From Duganella guangzhouensis (GTDB lineage Bacteria; Pseudomonadota; Gammaproteobacteria; Burkholderiales; Burkholderiaceae_D): a stretch of 64,000 bases of DNA. A program made the position numbers and the translations under genes. The notes beneath the pieces are model-generated. The model made no database searches. It was not told the origin of the DNA and was given only the letters and a program-made list of their open reading frames with translations. The stretch lies in assembly GCF_009674535.1 (NCBI RefSeq), contig NZ_WKJK01000002.1, forward strand, positions 558,001-622,000, read 5' to 3'. Positions 26,001 to 35,039 of the stretch are shown piece after piece; positions within the stretch are counted from its first letter, which is position 1, and the number at the start of each line of letters is the position of its first letter.

Positions 26001-28103
26001 ATGCACATTGCTTCAGAAACACCCTCGCGCCACCAGCGCGCCCACACCTGGATCGCACTGGCGGTCGCGCTGCTGGTGGTGGGCGTCTTCTTCCGCCAAC
26101 AGCTACTCAATCATTTCGCCTACCTGTCCGGCGACCGTTACGACGGCGTGATTCAGGTCGCGCTGCTGGAGCACTGGTATAACTTCTTCACCGGCTGGTC
26201 GCACTGGAACAGCCCCAACTACTTCTACCCCTATCCCAAGACGCTGGGCTATAACGAAGGCCAGTTCCTGTATGGCGTGATCTACACCGTGTTCCGGCTG
26301 TGCTCGATCGAATCGTTCGCCGCCAATGAGCTGGTGAACATGGTCATCAAGGCGATCGGCTTCTTCGGCTTCCTGGCGGCGGCGCGGCGCATGCTGAAGC
26401 TGCCGTTTGCGTGGGCACTGCTGGGCGCCGCCGTGTTCACCCTCAGCAACAACAGCTATATGCAGCTGTCGCACGCACAGCTGCTGTCGGTGGCGTTCGC
26501 GCCGGTCGAAGCGCTGCTGATCTATGAAACCTTGCAGGCGCTGTTTGCGCAGCAGGGCAAGCGCCTGTTCAAGTTCGGTAGCCTGGCCGCGTTGCTGTTC
26601 GCGGCGTGGATGCTGACCTGTTTGTACACCGCCTGGTTCTTCACCACCTTCACGCTGATCGTGCTGGCGGTGCAGCTGGTGCTGATCGGCCGTCCCGGCC
26701 TGCGTCAACTGCGCGACGCGGTGATCGCCAACTGGCGGCCGCTGCTTGGCATCGCCGTCGTGGGCGCGGTCGCCTTGCTGCCGTTCGCCAGCGTCTACAT
26801 CAGTGGCGGCGGCGTGTCCAAGCAGCGGCCGTGGAGCGAGATTCTGTACTACATCCCTACCCTGTTCGACAGCTTCAACGTCGGCACCGCCAACCTGCTG
26901 TTCGGCGGCAAGATGCAGGCGCTGCACGCCGGCTGCCAGATGTGCGACCTCGGCAGCGGCGAGCGCGAAGCCGGCCTGACGCCGATTCTGCTGGTGCTGG
27001 CCGGGCTGTGCGTGCTGGCCATCTTCAAGCGCGAGCTGGCGGTGCCGCCGGCCATCCGCACCGCGCTGATCGGCATCGCCGCCGCCAGCCTGATCATGTT
27101 CCTGCTGGCGATCCGCTTCGGCGACGACAGCGGCTGGATCTGGATCTACAAATACATGCCGGGCGGCGGCGGCCTGCGCGTGGTGGCGCGGGTATTCCTG
27201 TTCCTGGCGGTGCCGGCGACGGCGCTGGCGGTGTGGTATCTGTCGCGTTCGGCGTGGCCACGGCTGGTGGTGCTGGCGCTGTGCGCGCTGCTGCTGGCCG
27301 AGCAGATCAATCTGCAGCCAATCACCACGCTGGACCGCCGCCTGCTGATTGAGCGCACCAGTGGCATCCCGGCGGCGCCGGCCGAGTGCAAGTCCTTCTT
27401 CACCACCGCCTCGCCGGATACCGTCGACGGCGATCCATCGTTCGCGGTGGGCTCGCTGTATCCGCACAATGTGGATGCGATGCTGATCGCGGAATTGGCG
27501 CACCTGCCCACCATCAACGGCTTCGCCAGCTTCAATCCGGCCGACTGGAATTTCGGCGCGCCCACCAGCCCGGATTACCGGCTGCGGGTGCAGGCGTTCG
27601 CGCAGGCGCACAAGCTGGACGGCCTGTGCGAACTGGACCTGGTGAACAAGCGCTGGGAAGCCCATCCGGTCTATGCCGCCACCGGCAGTCGGCTGGCTTA
27701 CTGGGATTTGACCAGCGCCACGCTGGACGGCGCCAGCCTGCAAGGCTTTGCCGATGCCGAGCCGTGGGGCCGCTGGAGCGTGGGGCAGGAGGCGCGCTTC
27801 AAGTTCACGTTGCCCGAGCATGCCGGCCGCGACCAGCTGAAGCTGAAGATCAATCTGATTACGGCGCTGGTCAATGACAAACATAGCCAGCGCATGCTGG
27901 TCTCGGTCAACGGCGGCCCGGAACGGGAATTCGTGTTCAAGAGCACGGCACGGGCCAACGTCGAGCTGCCGCTGCCAGCCCTGGCCGACGGCCAGGTCGA
28001 GCTGCTGATGCGCTTCCCGGACGCGGCCTCGCCACGTCAGCTGGGCATCAACGCCGACGAGCGCCAGCTGGCGGTCGGCGTCAAGTCGATCGAGATCCAG
28101 TAA
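26001..28103 (+). CDS. Large GT-C-like integral membrane protein
   Basis: 700 aa from ATG at 26001 (GGAA 8 nt upstream; an in-frame GTG at 25989 would add 4 residues). About 10-11 membrane segments cover residues 15-430. A periplasmic loop with RYDGVIQVALLEHWYNFF after the first segment resembles GT-C fold glycosyltransferases that use lipid-linked sugars, where early acidic residues matter (here YLSGDRYDG). Residues 470-700 form a soluble beta-rich domain ending in LGINADERQLAVGVKSIEI, as in other bacterial GT-C-like proteins. It probably transfers or modifies a sugar on a surface glycan. No glycan cluster surrounds it. Confidence 0.6.
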   Translation: MHIASETPSRHQRAHTWIALAVALLVVGVFFRQQLLNHFAYLSGDRYDGVIQVALLEHWYNFFTGWSHWNSPNYFYPYPKTLGYNEGQFLYGVIYTVFRLCSIESFAANELVNMVIKAIGFFGFLAAARRMLKLPFAWALLGAAVFTLSNNSYMQLSHAQLLSVAFAPVEALLIYETLQALFAQQGKRLFKFGSLAALLFAAWMLTCLYTAWFFTTFTLIVLAVQLVLIGRPGLRQLRDAVIANWRPLLGIAVVGAVALLPFASVYISGGGVSKQRPWSEILYYIPTLFDSFNVGTANLLFGGKMQALHAGCQMCDLGSGEREAGLTPILLVLAGLCVLAIFKRELAVPPAIRTALIGIAAASLIMFLLAIRFGDDSGWIWIYKYMPGGGGLRVVARVFLFLAVPATALAVWYLSRSAWPRLVVLALCALLLAEQINLQPITTLDRRLLIERTSGIPAAPAECKSFFTTASPDTVDGDPSFAVGSLYPHNVDAMLIAELAHLPTINGFASFNPADWNFGAPTSPDYRLRVQAFAQAHKLDGLCELDLVNKRWEAHPVYAATGSRLAYWDLTSATLDGASLQGFADAEPWGRWSVGQEARFKFTLPEHAGRDQLKLKINLITALVNDKHSQRMLVSVNGGPEREFVFKSTARANVELPLPALADGQVELLMRFPDAASPRQLGINADERQLAVGVKSIEIQ

Positions 28104-28116
28104 GAAGAAGCGGCGG

Positions 28117-29589
28117 TTACGCCACCAGCCGCAGCGCGGCTGGTGCGCTGGCCGCGCGCCGCGCCGCCGAACCTTCCTCCAGCTTGAAGGCCGACACCAG
28201 CCGGGTCAGATGCTGCGCTTCCTGCGCCAGCGCATCGGCCGCCGCCGCGTCTTCCTCGACCAGCGCGCTGTTCTGCTGCGTCACCTCGTCAAACTCGACG
28301 ATGGCGCTGTTGATGCGCTCGATGCCTTCGTTCTGCTCCTGATTGGCGTTGCTCATCTCGCCCATGATGGCGGTCACGCGCTGCACGCTGTCGACCACTT
28401 CCAGCATGGTGGCACCGGCCTCGTCAACCAGCCGGCTGCCGCCCTCCACCGTCTGCACGGTATCGCCGATCAGCTCCTTGATTTCCTTGGCCGCGCTGGC
28501 CGAGCGGTGCGCCAGCGTGCGCACTTCCGACGCCACCACCGCGAAGCCGCGCCCCTGCTCGCCGGCGCGGGCCGCTTCCACCGCCGCGTTCAGCGCCAGG
28601 ATGTTGGTCTGGAACGCAATCCCGTCGATCACCGAAATGATGTCGACGATTTTGCGCGACGAGGCGTTGATCTCGCCCATGGTGTCGACCACCTGGCGCA
28701 CCGCATCGCCGCCCTTGGCCGCGATCTTCGACGCACTCTGCGCCAACTCGTTGGCCTGGCGCGCGCTTTCGTTATTGGCGCGCACCGTGGCCGCCAGCCG
28801 CGCCATCGACGACGCGGTCTGCTCGATGTTGCCGGCCTGGCGCTCGGTGCGGCGCGACAGCTCCGCATTGCCCTGCGCGATTTCGCCGGAGGCGCCGGCG
28901 ATGGTATGCGCGCCATCGCGCACGCCGGCGATGGTGTCGCGCATGGTGACCAGCATTTCTACCAGCTTGCGCGCCAGCCGGCTGTGCGGCTGAGCCTGGG
29001 TGGCCGACAGGTCGATGCGGCCCTCGATCGCCGCCAGCGCGGCGACGATGCTTTCCAGCTCGGCCGCCTGGTTGGCGGCGCGGCGCAGAATGGTCGCCAG
29101 GAAGATCAGCACCGCCGACTCCACCACCACATAGGCGGCGTGAATGAACACGGTCGACAACTGCGGCCGGGTGAAGCACATCACGCCATAGCCCCATTCC
29201 TGCAGATAATGGAAACTCAGGTGATGCACCGCCGCCACAGCGGCCGCCACCACGATCGGCTTCCAGTCGCGGTAGGCCAGCAGGAAGGCCAGATAAACGA
29301 AAATGCCGAAGTGCAGCTCGGTCAGGCCGGCGGCCTGATGGATGTTGAGCGCCGCGAACACCATCAGCGACGCCGCCGCCGCGCAGCGCGTCAGCAGCGA
29401 GCCCGGCGCGGTCACGTGCAGCGCGGTCGGAATGCCGGCGGCCAGCAGGCCGACCAGCAGCGCCAGCAGCCAGGTGTCGTTGAGGCCGGCCAGCGCCAGC
29501 GCAAACAGTTGCAAGGCCCATAGCACGCACAGGATCAGCTTGTCGGCCTGGACGGCGATCGCCTGCAAGGGGTCGTATCGATTTGTCAT
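28117..29589 (-). CDS. Methyl-accepting chemotaxis protein with multi-pass membrane sensor
   Basis: 490 aa. Instead of a periplasmic ligand domain, residues 15-185 contain about six membrane helices, so the signal is probably sensed within or near the membrane. A HAMP-like linker leads to the signalling domain at 230-470. The hairpin tip is [20 protein letters not shown] followed by [19 protein letters not shown], fully conserved for CheA/CheW contact. No xWxxF tail. It converges on the GT-C-like gene with a 13-bp gap and is divergent from zwf. RBS GGAG precedes the ATG. Confidence 0.92.
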   Translation of the reverse strand: MTNRYDPLQAIAVQADKLILCVLWALQLFALALAGLNDTWLLALLVGLLAAGIPTALHVTAPGSLLTRCAAAASLMVFAALNIHQAAGLTELHFGIFVYLAFLLAYRDWKPIVVAAAVAAVHHLSFHYLQEWGYGVMCFTRPQLSTVFIHAAYVVVESAVLIFLATILRRAANQAAELESIVAALAAIEGRIDLSATQAQPHSRLARKLVEMLVTMRDTIAGVRDGAHTIAGASGEIAQGNAELSRRTERQAGNIEQTASSMARLAATVRANNESARQANELAQSASKIAAKGGDAVRQVVDTMGEINASSRKIVDIISVIDGIAFQTNILALNAAVEAARAGEQGRGFAVVASEVRTLAHRSASAAKEIKELIGDTVQTVEGGSRLVDEAGATMLEVVDSVQRVTAIMGEMSNANQEQNEGIERINSAIVEFDEVTQQNSALVEEDAAAADALAQEAQHLTRLVSAFKLEEGSAARRAASAPAALRLVA

Positions 29590-29886
29590 GAAATGCTCCG
29601 GGGCCGATCAATGCGACTGCGCGCGACGACAGGCCAGCTTATAATTGACGGTTGGGGATCGGCGGGGCGAAGGCCGGGAGCGTAAAGATGCCGCGTAGTG
29701 GCGGCGCATGCGCTGCATGATCCGGCGGAGAGCGCGCAAAAGGGCGCGGAACGGCGTACAGGATCGCATGCGGGAATGCCGCCATTATAGCGCAATTTTC
29801 CCAAAGGAAATTAATCCGGCCAGCGTGCGGGCTGCGCGCAACAATTGCAGATCGCCAGTGGCCGGGCCCCTCGCGCACTATGATAA
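29590..29886. other. Intergenic region between chemoreceptor and zwf
   Basis: About 300 bp with no convincing gene on either strand. The part next to the chemoreceptor holds its RBS. The middle is AT-richer than the neighbours (29785-29820, and again from 29878) and probably carries promoter elements. I saw no RNA gene, terminator or repeat. The remaining 110 bp up to zwf contain two HexR-type sites, listed separately. Confidence 0.5.
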
Positions 29887-29901
29887 TGTAGTAAAATTTC
29901 T
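29887..29901 (+). promoter_or_regulatory. HexR-type operator 1 before zwf
   Basis: TGTAGTAAAATTTCT, 14 of 15 bases identical to the edd site. Its last base is the first of a -35-like TTGCAA (29901-29906). Confidence 0.75.
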
Positions 29902-29929
29902 TGCAAAGCCCCCTGAGAAGTAGTAAATT
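29901..29929 (+). promoter_or_regulatory. Candidate zwf promoter
   Basis: TTGCAA (29901-29906), a 17-bp spacer, TAAATT (29924-29929). HexR-type site 1 abuts the -35 and site 2 covers the -10, as expected of a repressed promoter. Confidence 0.45.
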
Positions 29930-29933
29930 TACA
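29919..29933 (+). promoter_or_regulatory. HexR-type operator 2 before zwf
   Basis: AGTAGTAAATTTACA, an imperfect palindrome like the HexR consensus, centred 32 bp after site 1 (three helical turns). Confidence 0.7.
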
Positions 29934-29995
29934 CTGGCGGCCGCTGCTGTTTGCGGTCATTCCTCCGGCACCTTTTTTGCGACGATTTACACACT

Positions 29996-31468
29996 ATGGC
30001 TCTTTCCGATTTTGATCTGGTTCTGTTTGGCGGCAGCGGCGATCTGGCGATGCGCAAATTGCTGCCCGCGATGTATGCCCGCGATGTCGCCAAGGACTTG
30101 CCGCCGACCGCCCGCATTATCTGCGTCGGCCGCGCGGACGCCAGCCAGGAGGAATTCCTGCAAACCGTCGAAACCACCTCCAAGCCGCTGATCAAGTCGC
30201 CGGCCGTGGTGCCGGCCGCGTGGGAGCGCTTTACCAAGCGCATCGTCTACGTGTCGCTGAACGCCACCGACTCGGCCAGCTACAAGAGCCTGGTGGAAGC
30301 GCTGCGCAAGGACGAGGCCATCACCAAGGTCTACTACCTGGCGACGCCGCCGGCGATCTTCTCCAAGATCTGCGAGAACCTGAAGGAAAACGGCCTGGTC
30401 ACGCCGAACTCGCGCGTGGTGCTGGAAAAGCCGCTCGGCCGCGACCTGGCCTCGGCCAAGCAAATCAACGCCGAAGTCGGCAAGGTGTTCGAGGAATCGC
30501 AGATCTACCGGATCGACCACTACCTGGGCAAGGAAACCGTGCAGAATCTGCTGGCGCTGCGCTTCGGTAACATCCTGTTCGAACCACTGTGGCGCCGCGA
30601 GTGGATTTCCGACGTGCAGATCACCATCGCCGAAAAGCTGGGCGTGGGCAACCGCCTGGGCTATTACGACACCTCGGGCGCACTGCGCGACATGCTGCAA
30701 AACCACCTGCTGCAACTGCTGTGTATCGTCGCCATGGAACCGCCGACCTCGATTTCGCCGGACGCGGTGCGCGACTCCAAGCTGCAAGTGCTGCGCTCGC
30801 TGAAAAAATTCACCCCGACCACGCTGGCGCAGAACATCGTGCGCGGCCAGTACCGCGCCGGCCACGTCGACGGCAAGGCGGTGCCGAGCTACCGCGACGA
30901 GCCGGACGCGCCGGAACATTCGCGCACCGAAACCTTCGTCGCGATGAAAGCCGAGATCGACACCTGGCGCTGGGCCGGCGTGCCGTTCTACCTGCGCACC
31001 GGCAAGCGCATGGCCGATGGCCTGGCGGAAATCGTGGTGCGCTTCAAGCAGATTCCGCACTCGATCTTTGCCCAGCCGACCAACAGCTTCCAGCCGAATT
31101 CGCTGGTGATCCGCTTGCAGCCGGACGAAGGCCTGCGCATGAACCTGATGGCCAAGACGCCCGGCGACGGCATGCGTCTGAAACAGGCCGAGCTGGAACT
31201 CGACTTCCGCGAGCAATTCAAATCGCCACGCATGGAAGCCTACGAGCGCCTGCTGCTCGACGTGCTGCGCGGCCAGCTGACGCTGTTCATGCGCGGCGAC
31301 GAGCTGGAAGCGGCGTGGGAATGGGTCGAGCCTATCCTGAACAACTGGGAAGCCGACGACAGCTACCCGCTGCCTTACTCCTCAGGCACCTGGGGCCCGG
31401 CCGCCGCTTCGGCGCTGATCGGCCGCGATGGCCTGCAATGGCGTGAAGAAGTATTGCCGGAAGACTGA
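29996..31468 (+). CDS. zwf: Glucose-6-phosphate 1-dehydrogenase
   Basis: 490 aa from ATG at 29996. Oxidises glucose 6-phosphate to 6-phosphogluconolactone with NAD(P)+, the entry to the Entner-Doudoroff and oxidative pentose phosphate routes. FGGSGDLAMRKL is the cofactor loop, RIDHYLGKETVQN the substrate motif with the catalytic His. Length is normal. Preceded by two HexR-type sites. The stop TGA overlaps the hexR ATG by 1 nt. In related genomes pgl commonly lies between zwf and hexR; here it does not. Confidence 0.96.
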   Translation: MALSDFDLVLFGGSGDLAMRKLLPAMYARDVAKDLPPTARIICVGRADASQEEFLQTVETTSKPLIKSPAVVPAAWERFTKRIVYVSLNATDSASYKSLVEALRKDEAITKVYYLATPPAIFSKICENLKENGLVTPNSRVVLEKPLGRDLASAKQINAEVGKVFEESQIYRIDHYLGKETVQNLLALRFGNILFEPLWRREWISDVQITIAEKLGVGNRLGYYDTSGALRDMLQNHLLQLLCIVAMEPPTSISPDAVRDSKLQVLRSLKKFTPTTLAQNIVRGQYRAGHVDGKAVPSYRDEPDAPEHSRTETFVAMKAEIDTWRWAGVPFYLRTGKRMADGLAEIVVRFKQIPHSIFAQPTNSFQPNSLVIRLQPDEGLRMNLMAKTPGDGMRLKQAELELDFREQFKSPRMEAYERLLLDVLRGQLTLFMRGDELEAAWEWVEPILNNWEADDSYPLPYSSGTWGPAAASALIGRDGLQWREEVLPED

Positions 31469-32322
31469 TGCTACTCGATTCCATCCGTACCCAACTGGAC
31501 TCGCTCTCCAAATCGGAGCGCAAGGTGGCGTTGGCCGTGCTCGATCACCCGACGCAGACGGTCAACCAGAACATCACTGCGCTGGCCAAAAGCGCGCAAG
31601 TGTCCGAACCGACCGTGGTACGTTTCTGCCGTACGCTGGGCTATGACGGCTGGCATGAGTTCAAGCTCAAGCTGGCCCAGGGGCTGGCGCTGGCCCTGCC
31701 CGGCCTGAACGAACAGCCGACCCAGGACGACCTCGCGGCCGACCTGGTCAACAAGATCTGCAGCCGCTCGATCAACACCCTGCTCGACCTGCGCAACAAC
31801 CTGAATCCGGAAGCGGTGCAAAAGGCGCTGGACATTCTGTCCAAGGCCAACAAGATCGAGTTCTACGGCCAGGGCACGTCCGGCATTGTCGCCGCCGACG
31901 CCCAGCACAAGTTCTTCCGTTCCGGCGTGCCGACCGTGGCCTACGCCGATCCGCACATCCACAGCATCGCCGCCGCCCTGCTGCGCACCGGCGACGCGCT
32001 GGTGGCGATTTCACAGCGCGGCAACAGCCCGTCGCTGGTGCGCTCGGTCAAGCTGGCGCGCCGTGGCGGCGCCGAGGTGATCGTGCTGGCGCCATCCGGC
32101 ACCCCGCTGGCCGAGCTGGCCACGGTGCTGATCCCGATCGACCTGATCTTCAACATCGACCCCTACACGCCGATCTCGGCGCGGCTGGCCTATCTGGTGG
32201 TGATCGACGTGCTGGCGGTGGGCCTGGCGCTGCAGCGCGGTCCGGAATTCCGCAAGAAGATGCAGAACGCGCAAAAAGCGTTGCAGGAATTCGACTTGCA
32301 ATTCGACTCCTTCATCGGCTAA
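31468..32322 (+). CDS. hexR: HexR-type transcriptional repressor (RpiR family)
   Basis: 284 aa. Residues 1-77 form the RpiR helix-turn-helix (NITALAKSAQVSEPTVVRFCRTLGYDGWHEFK). Residues 110-250 are a SIS sugar-phosphate-binding domain (IEFYGQGTSGIVAADAQHKF, ISQRGNSPSLVRS). HexR represses central carbon genes and is released by KDPG. One-nt overlap with zwf. The four matching operator-like sites before edd, pgi and zwf, and the gene position, support the HexR name; autoregulation follows from the zwf sites. Confidence 0.9.
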   Translation: MLLDSIRTQLDSLSKSERKVALAVLDHPTQTVNQNITALAKSAQVSEPTVVRFCRTLGYDGWHEFKLKLAQGLALALPGLNEQPTQDDLAADLVNKICSRSINTLLDLRNNLNPEAVQKALDILSKANKIEFYGQGTSGIVAADAQHKFFRSGVPTVAYADPHIHSIAAALLRTGDALVAISQRGNSPSLVRSVKLARRGGAEVIVLAPSGTPLAELATVLIPIDLIFNIDPYTPISARLAYLVVIDVLAVGLALQRGPEFRKKMQNAQKALQEFDLQFDSFIG

Positions 32323-32349
32323 GCCCCTCTGTAACATTTTGTAATACTT

Positions 32350-32411
32350 CCTAGCCTGTGATTTACACGGCAGACCGTTGCCGTAGTGAACTATCTGACC
32401 TAGCCTGAGAT
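32350..32411 (+). repeat. Direct repeat before the Thr-rich gene
   Basis: CCTAGCCTGTGAT at 32350-32362 and CCTAGCCTGAGAT at 32399-32411, 12 of 13 bases identical and 49 bp apart, in the leader of the next gene. Confidence 0.45.
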
Positions 32412-32431
32412 GACTCAACACAGGAGGGAGT

Positions 32432-33091
32432 ATGAATAATAACTTTCAATTCGGTTTCGGCTTTGGCCACGGCAACGATCGCGGCGGCTTCGGCGGCCAC
32501 GGCGGCTATGACGCCGGCGATGCCAGTTACACCTTCACCATCACCAATGGCGCCGTGACGGCGGTGCAGGCCAGCACCACGCATGGCAGCACCACCACCA
32601 CGCGCGATGTCGCCATCGGCCCCACCACCAGCTACACCGTCAACAGCGATGGCACCATCACCCAGACCACGGTGGTGGACCACGAAGTCGAAACCACCAT
32701 CTATGCGGCCGGCACCACCGCCGGCAGCTACAACGTGCAATCGGTCACCGACACCTATATCCAGCAAGGCACGGCCACCACCCGCCTCGACGTCGAACCG
32801 TATGACCGCGCCAAGTTCACCATCGACAGCAGCGGTGCCGTCACCGCGGTCGACAAGGTGTTGAGCGACGGCACCACCAAGACCGTCACCGTCGACAGCG
32901 ACACCACCTACACCCAGCTGGCCAGCGGCTACATCCTGGAAGTGCAGACCCACGGCAGCCACACCAGCTTTGAGGTCTACCACGACGGCAACGGCGACGG
33001 CATCTACACCGAAATCGCCCACGGCAGCGGCAGCACGGTCGATCTGGTCGGTTTGCAGACGCAAGTGAGCACCATCAACAACGTACTGTAA
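32432..33091 (+). CDS. Thr/Gly-rich hypothetical protein
   Basis: 219 aa, not recognised. Residues 1-30 are Gly/Phe/His-rich with low complexity (MNNNFQFGFGFGHG). The rest is Thr/Ser/Asp/Val-rich with repeating short beta strands such as TTSYTVNSDGTIT and TTYTQLASG, suggesting a beta-solenoid or fibre-like fold. YHDGNGDGIY near residue 185 resembles a calcium-binding DxNxDG loop. No Cys, no classical signal peptide and no membrane segment; a type I-secreted or cytosolic structural protein is possible. Very strong RBS (GGAGGGAGT) implies high expression. Standalone gene. Confidence 0.75.
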   Translation: MNNNFQFGFGFGHGNDRGGFGGHGGYDAGDASYTFTITNGAVTAVQASTTHGSTTTTRDVAIGPTTSYTVNSDGTITQTTVVDHEVETTIYAAGTTAGSYNVQSVTDTYIQQGTATTRLDVEPYDRAKFTIDSSGAVTAVDKVLSDGTTKTVTVDSDTTYTQLASGYILEVQTHGSHTSFEVYHDGNGDGIYTEIAHGSGSTVDLVGLQTQVSTINNVL

Positions 33092-33141
33092 GCCTGGCCG
33101 GCGGTGCGTTCGCGTGGAGCGCACCGTTCACGCCAACCTTC

Positions 33142-33183
33142 TATAATTGGCCGCAGTAAGCTACAGTGTGACATTGCCACACT
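33142..33183 (+). promoter_or_regulatory. -10 box and inverted repeat before the KaiC-like gene
   Basis: TATAAT at 33142-33147 is a likely -10. Downstream, AGTGTG-ACATTGC-CACACT (33165-33183) is a perfect 6-bp inverted repeat in the leader, a possible operator or small hairpin. Confidence 0.4.
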
Positions 33184-33203
33184 CGTAATATTGCGACCTG
33201 GAC

Positions 33204-34625
33204 ATGAACACACAGCGCATTCCCCTGCTCAACACCCATGTGCCCGGCCTGGACCAGATTCTGGGCGGGGGCTTTCCCGCGCACAGCCTGTATCTGATTC
33301 AGGGGCTGGCCGGCAGCGGCAAGACCACGCTGGCCTGCCAGGTCGCGTTCCAGCACGCGCATCAGGGCAAGAAAGTGCTGATCCTGACGCTAATCGCGGA
33401 AACCCACGGCAAGATGCTGAACCACCTCAGCAACTTCTCCTTCTTCGATGAGAGCCTGGTTGGCGAACACATTCTGTTCTTCGGCGCCTACAACGAGCTG
33501 CTCAAAGGCGGCCTGCGCGCGCTGCAAAAATCGATTGCGGCGCTGCTGAGCGAGCACCGGCCCGACCTGATGATCATCGACGGCTTCCGCACTGTGCGCG
33601 AGGCGGCGCCGTCGGACATGTCGCTATCCGAATTCATGCTGTCGCTGAATTCGCTGGTGGCCACCATGACTTGCACCACCTTCCTGCTGTCACCCACCGA
33701 GGGCAATGTGGCCGATTCGGAAAACACCCTGGTCGATGGCTTGATTGAACTAAGCCAGTACGAACGCGGCATGCAGCTGATTCGCGAAATCAAGGTGTTC
33801 AAATTGCGCGGCTCGCGCCACCTGTTGGGGCGCCATGTATTCGAGGTGGGCGCCGACGGCATCGCGATTTATCCTCGGCTGGAATCGCTCAGCAGCGCCG
33901 CCGGCGCCGAGCGCTGGCTGCAACCGGAACGGGCCGGCTTTGGCATCGCCGGCTGGGATCAACTGACCAAGGGCGGCGTGGTGCGCGGCTCCACCACCGC
34001 GCTGCTGGGCAATCCCGGCGTCGGCAAAACGCTGATGGCGCTGCACTTCATCCACGAAGGCTTGCAGCGCGGCGAGCCCTGTCTGATCGTCGGCTTCCAC
34101 GAATCGCCGCTGCGGCTGCTGGAAAAGGCGCGCAGCGTCGGTCTCGACCTGCAAACGTATGCCGACAGCGGCCTGTTGCAGATCATCTGGAACGCGCCGC
34201 TGGAAGTGCTGGTCGACGGCCTGGCGCAGCAGGTACTGCACAACGTCGAGCAACGCCAGGTCAAGCGGTTGATGGTGGACGGCATCGACGCGCTGGTCGA
34301 ACTCATCTTCCATAGCGGCCGCGCGCGTTCCTTCCTGGTGGCGCTGGTGAACGAGTTGCGGCGCCGCAATGTGACCACGTTCTTCATGCAGGAGCTGCCG
34401 TATTTCCACCAGGGGCCGGCGCAGCCCGAAGGGTCGTACTCCATGCTGTTCGATAACATCGTGCTGCTGCGTTATGTCGACATGGGCGGCATCAACCGCC
34501 GCCAGATCGGCGTGCTGAAGCTGCGCGAAAACAGCTACGACGCCGCCAACCATCTGTTGTTCATCTCCGACCAGGGCATGAGCATCGAGGGACCGGCCAA
34601 CACGCCGCACGTGCAGCCGCTGTAG
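33204..34625 (+). CDS. KaiC-like two-domain ATPase
   Basis: 473 aa, two tandem RecA/KaiC domains. Walker A of domain 1 is GLAGSGKTT (34-42) and of domain 2 GNPGVGKT (about 269-276). LMIIDGF and RLMVDGID are the Walker B strands. Each domain begins with the KaiC-type entry (VPGLDQILGGGFP; IAGWDQLTKGGVVRGS). These proteins outside cyanobacteria are not clock proteins in the strict sense; several act with two-component signalling. A lone receiver protein is encoded 7 bp downstream, a probable partner. Cytosolic. Confidence 0.85.
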   Translation: MNTQRIPLLNTHVPGLDQILGGGFPAHSLYLIQGLAGSGKTTLACQVAFQHAHQGKKVLILTLIAETHGKMLNHLSNFSFFDESLVGEHILFFGAYNELLKGGLRALQKSIAALLSEHRPDLMIIDGFRTVREAAPSDMSLSEFMLSLNSLVATMTCTTFLLSPTEGNVADSENTLVDGLIELSQYERGMQLIREIKVFKLRGSRHLLGRHVFEVGADGIAIYPRLESLSSAAGAERWLQPERAGFGIAGWDQLTKGGVVRGSTTALLGNPGVGKTLMALHFIHEGLQRGEPCLIVGFHESPLRLLEKARSVGLDLQTYADSGLLQIIWNAPLEVLVDGLAQQVLHNVEQRQVKRLMVDGIDALVELIFHSGRARSFLVALVNELRRRNVTTFFMQELPYFHQGPAQPEGSYSMLFDNIVLLRYVDMGGINRRQIGVLKLRENSYDAANHLLFISDQGMSIEGPANTPHVQPL

Positions 34626-34632
34626 GGCGCCC

Positions 34633-35013
34633 ATGAATCTTCCCGTTCCCGCGCCGCTGCTGCTGTTGGTCGACGACGAATACGACGTGCTGACCGCCTA
34701 CAGCATGCTGTTCGAATATCGCGGCTACCGCGTGCTGACGGCCGCCAACGGCGCCGAGGCGCTGCGCGTCGCCGCCACCGAGGCGCCGGACCTGGTGCTG
34801 TCCGACTACATGATGCCGGTGATGGATGGCGGCCGCCTGTGCCACGCCTGGCGCGCCGATGCGGCACTGCGCCACATCCCCTTCATCCTGTGCAGCGCCG
34901 GCCTGATGAAGGAAGCCGGGCTGCCCTACGACAGCTACTTCCACAAGCCGGTGGCGTTCGATGTGCTGATGGCGGAAATCGAACGCCTGCTGGCGTTGCG
35001 GAGAACCCCATGA
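34633..35013 (+). CDS. Single-domain response regulator
   Basis: 126 aa receiver domain only: D14-D15 acidic pair, phospho-acceptor D58 (LVLSDYMMPVMDGG) and a conserved Lys in FHKPVAFD. No output domain. It starts 7 bp after the KaiC-like ATPase gene and is probably translated from the same mRNA, so it may regulate that ATPase. The kinase is unknown. Confidence 0.9.
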   Translation: MNLPVPAPLLLLVDDEYDVLTAYSMLFEYRGYRVLTAANGAEALRVAATEAPDLVLSDYMMPVMDGGRLCHAWRADAALRHIPFILCSAGLMKEAGLPYDSYFHKPVAFDVLMAEIERLLALRRTP

Positions 35014-35039
35014 ACGCGGTGCCGGAGCTGCGCTAGGCC

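Noticed and set aside
33165..33183. CRP-type site before the KaiC-like gene
   Set aside because: TGTGA is present, but the second half is CACAC in the wrong register for TGTGA-N6-TCACA; kept only as an inverted repeat.
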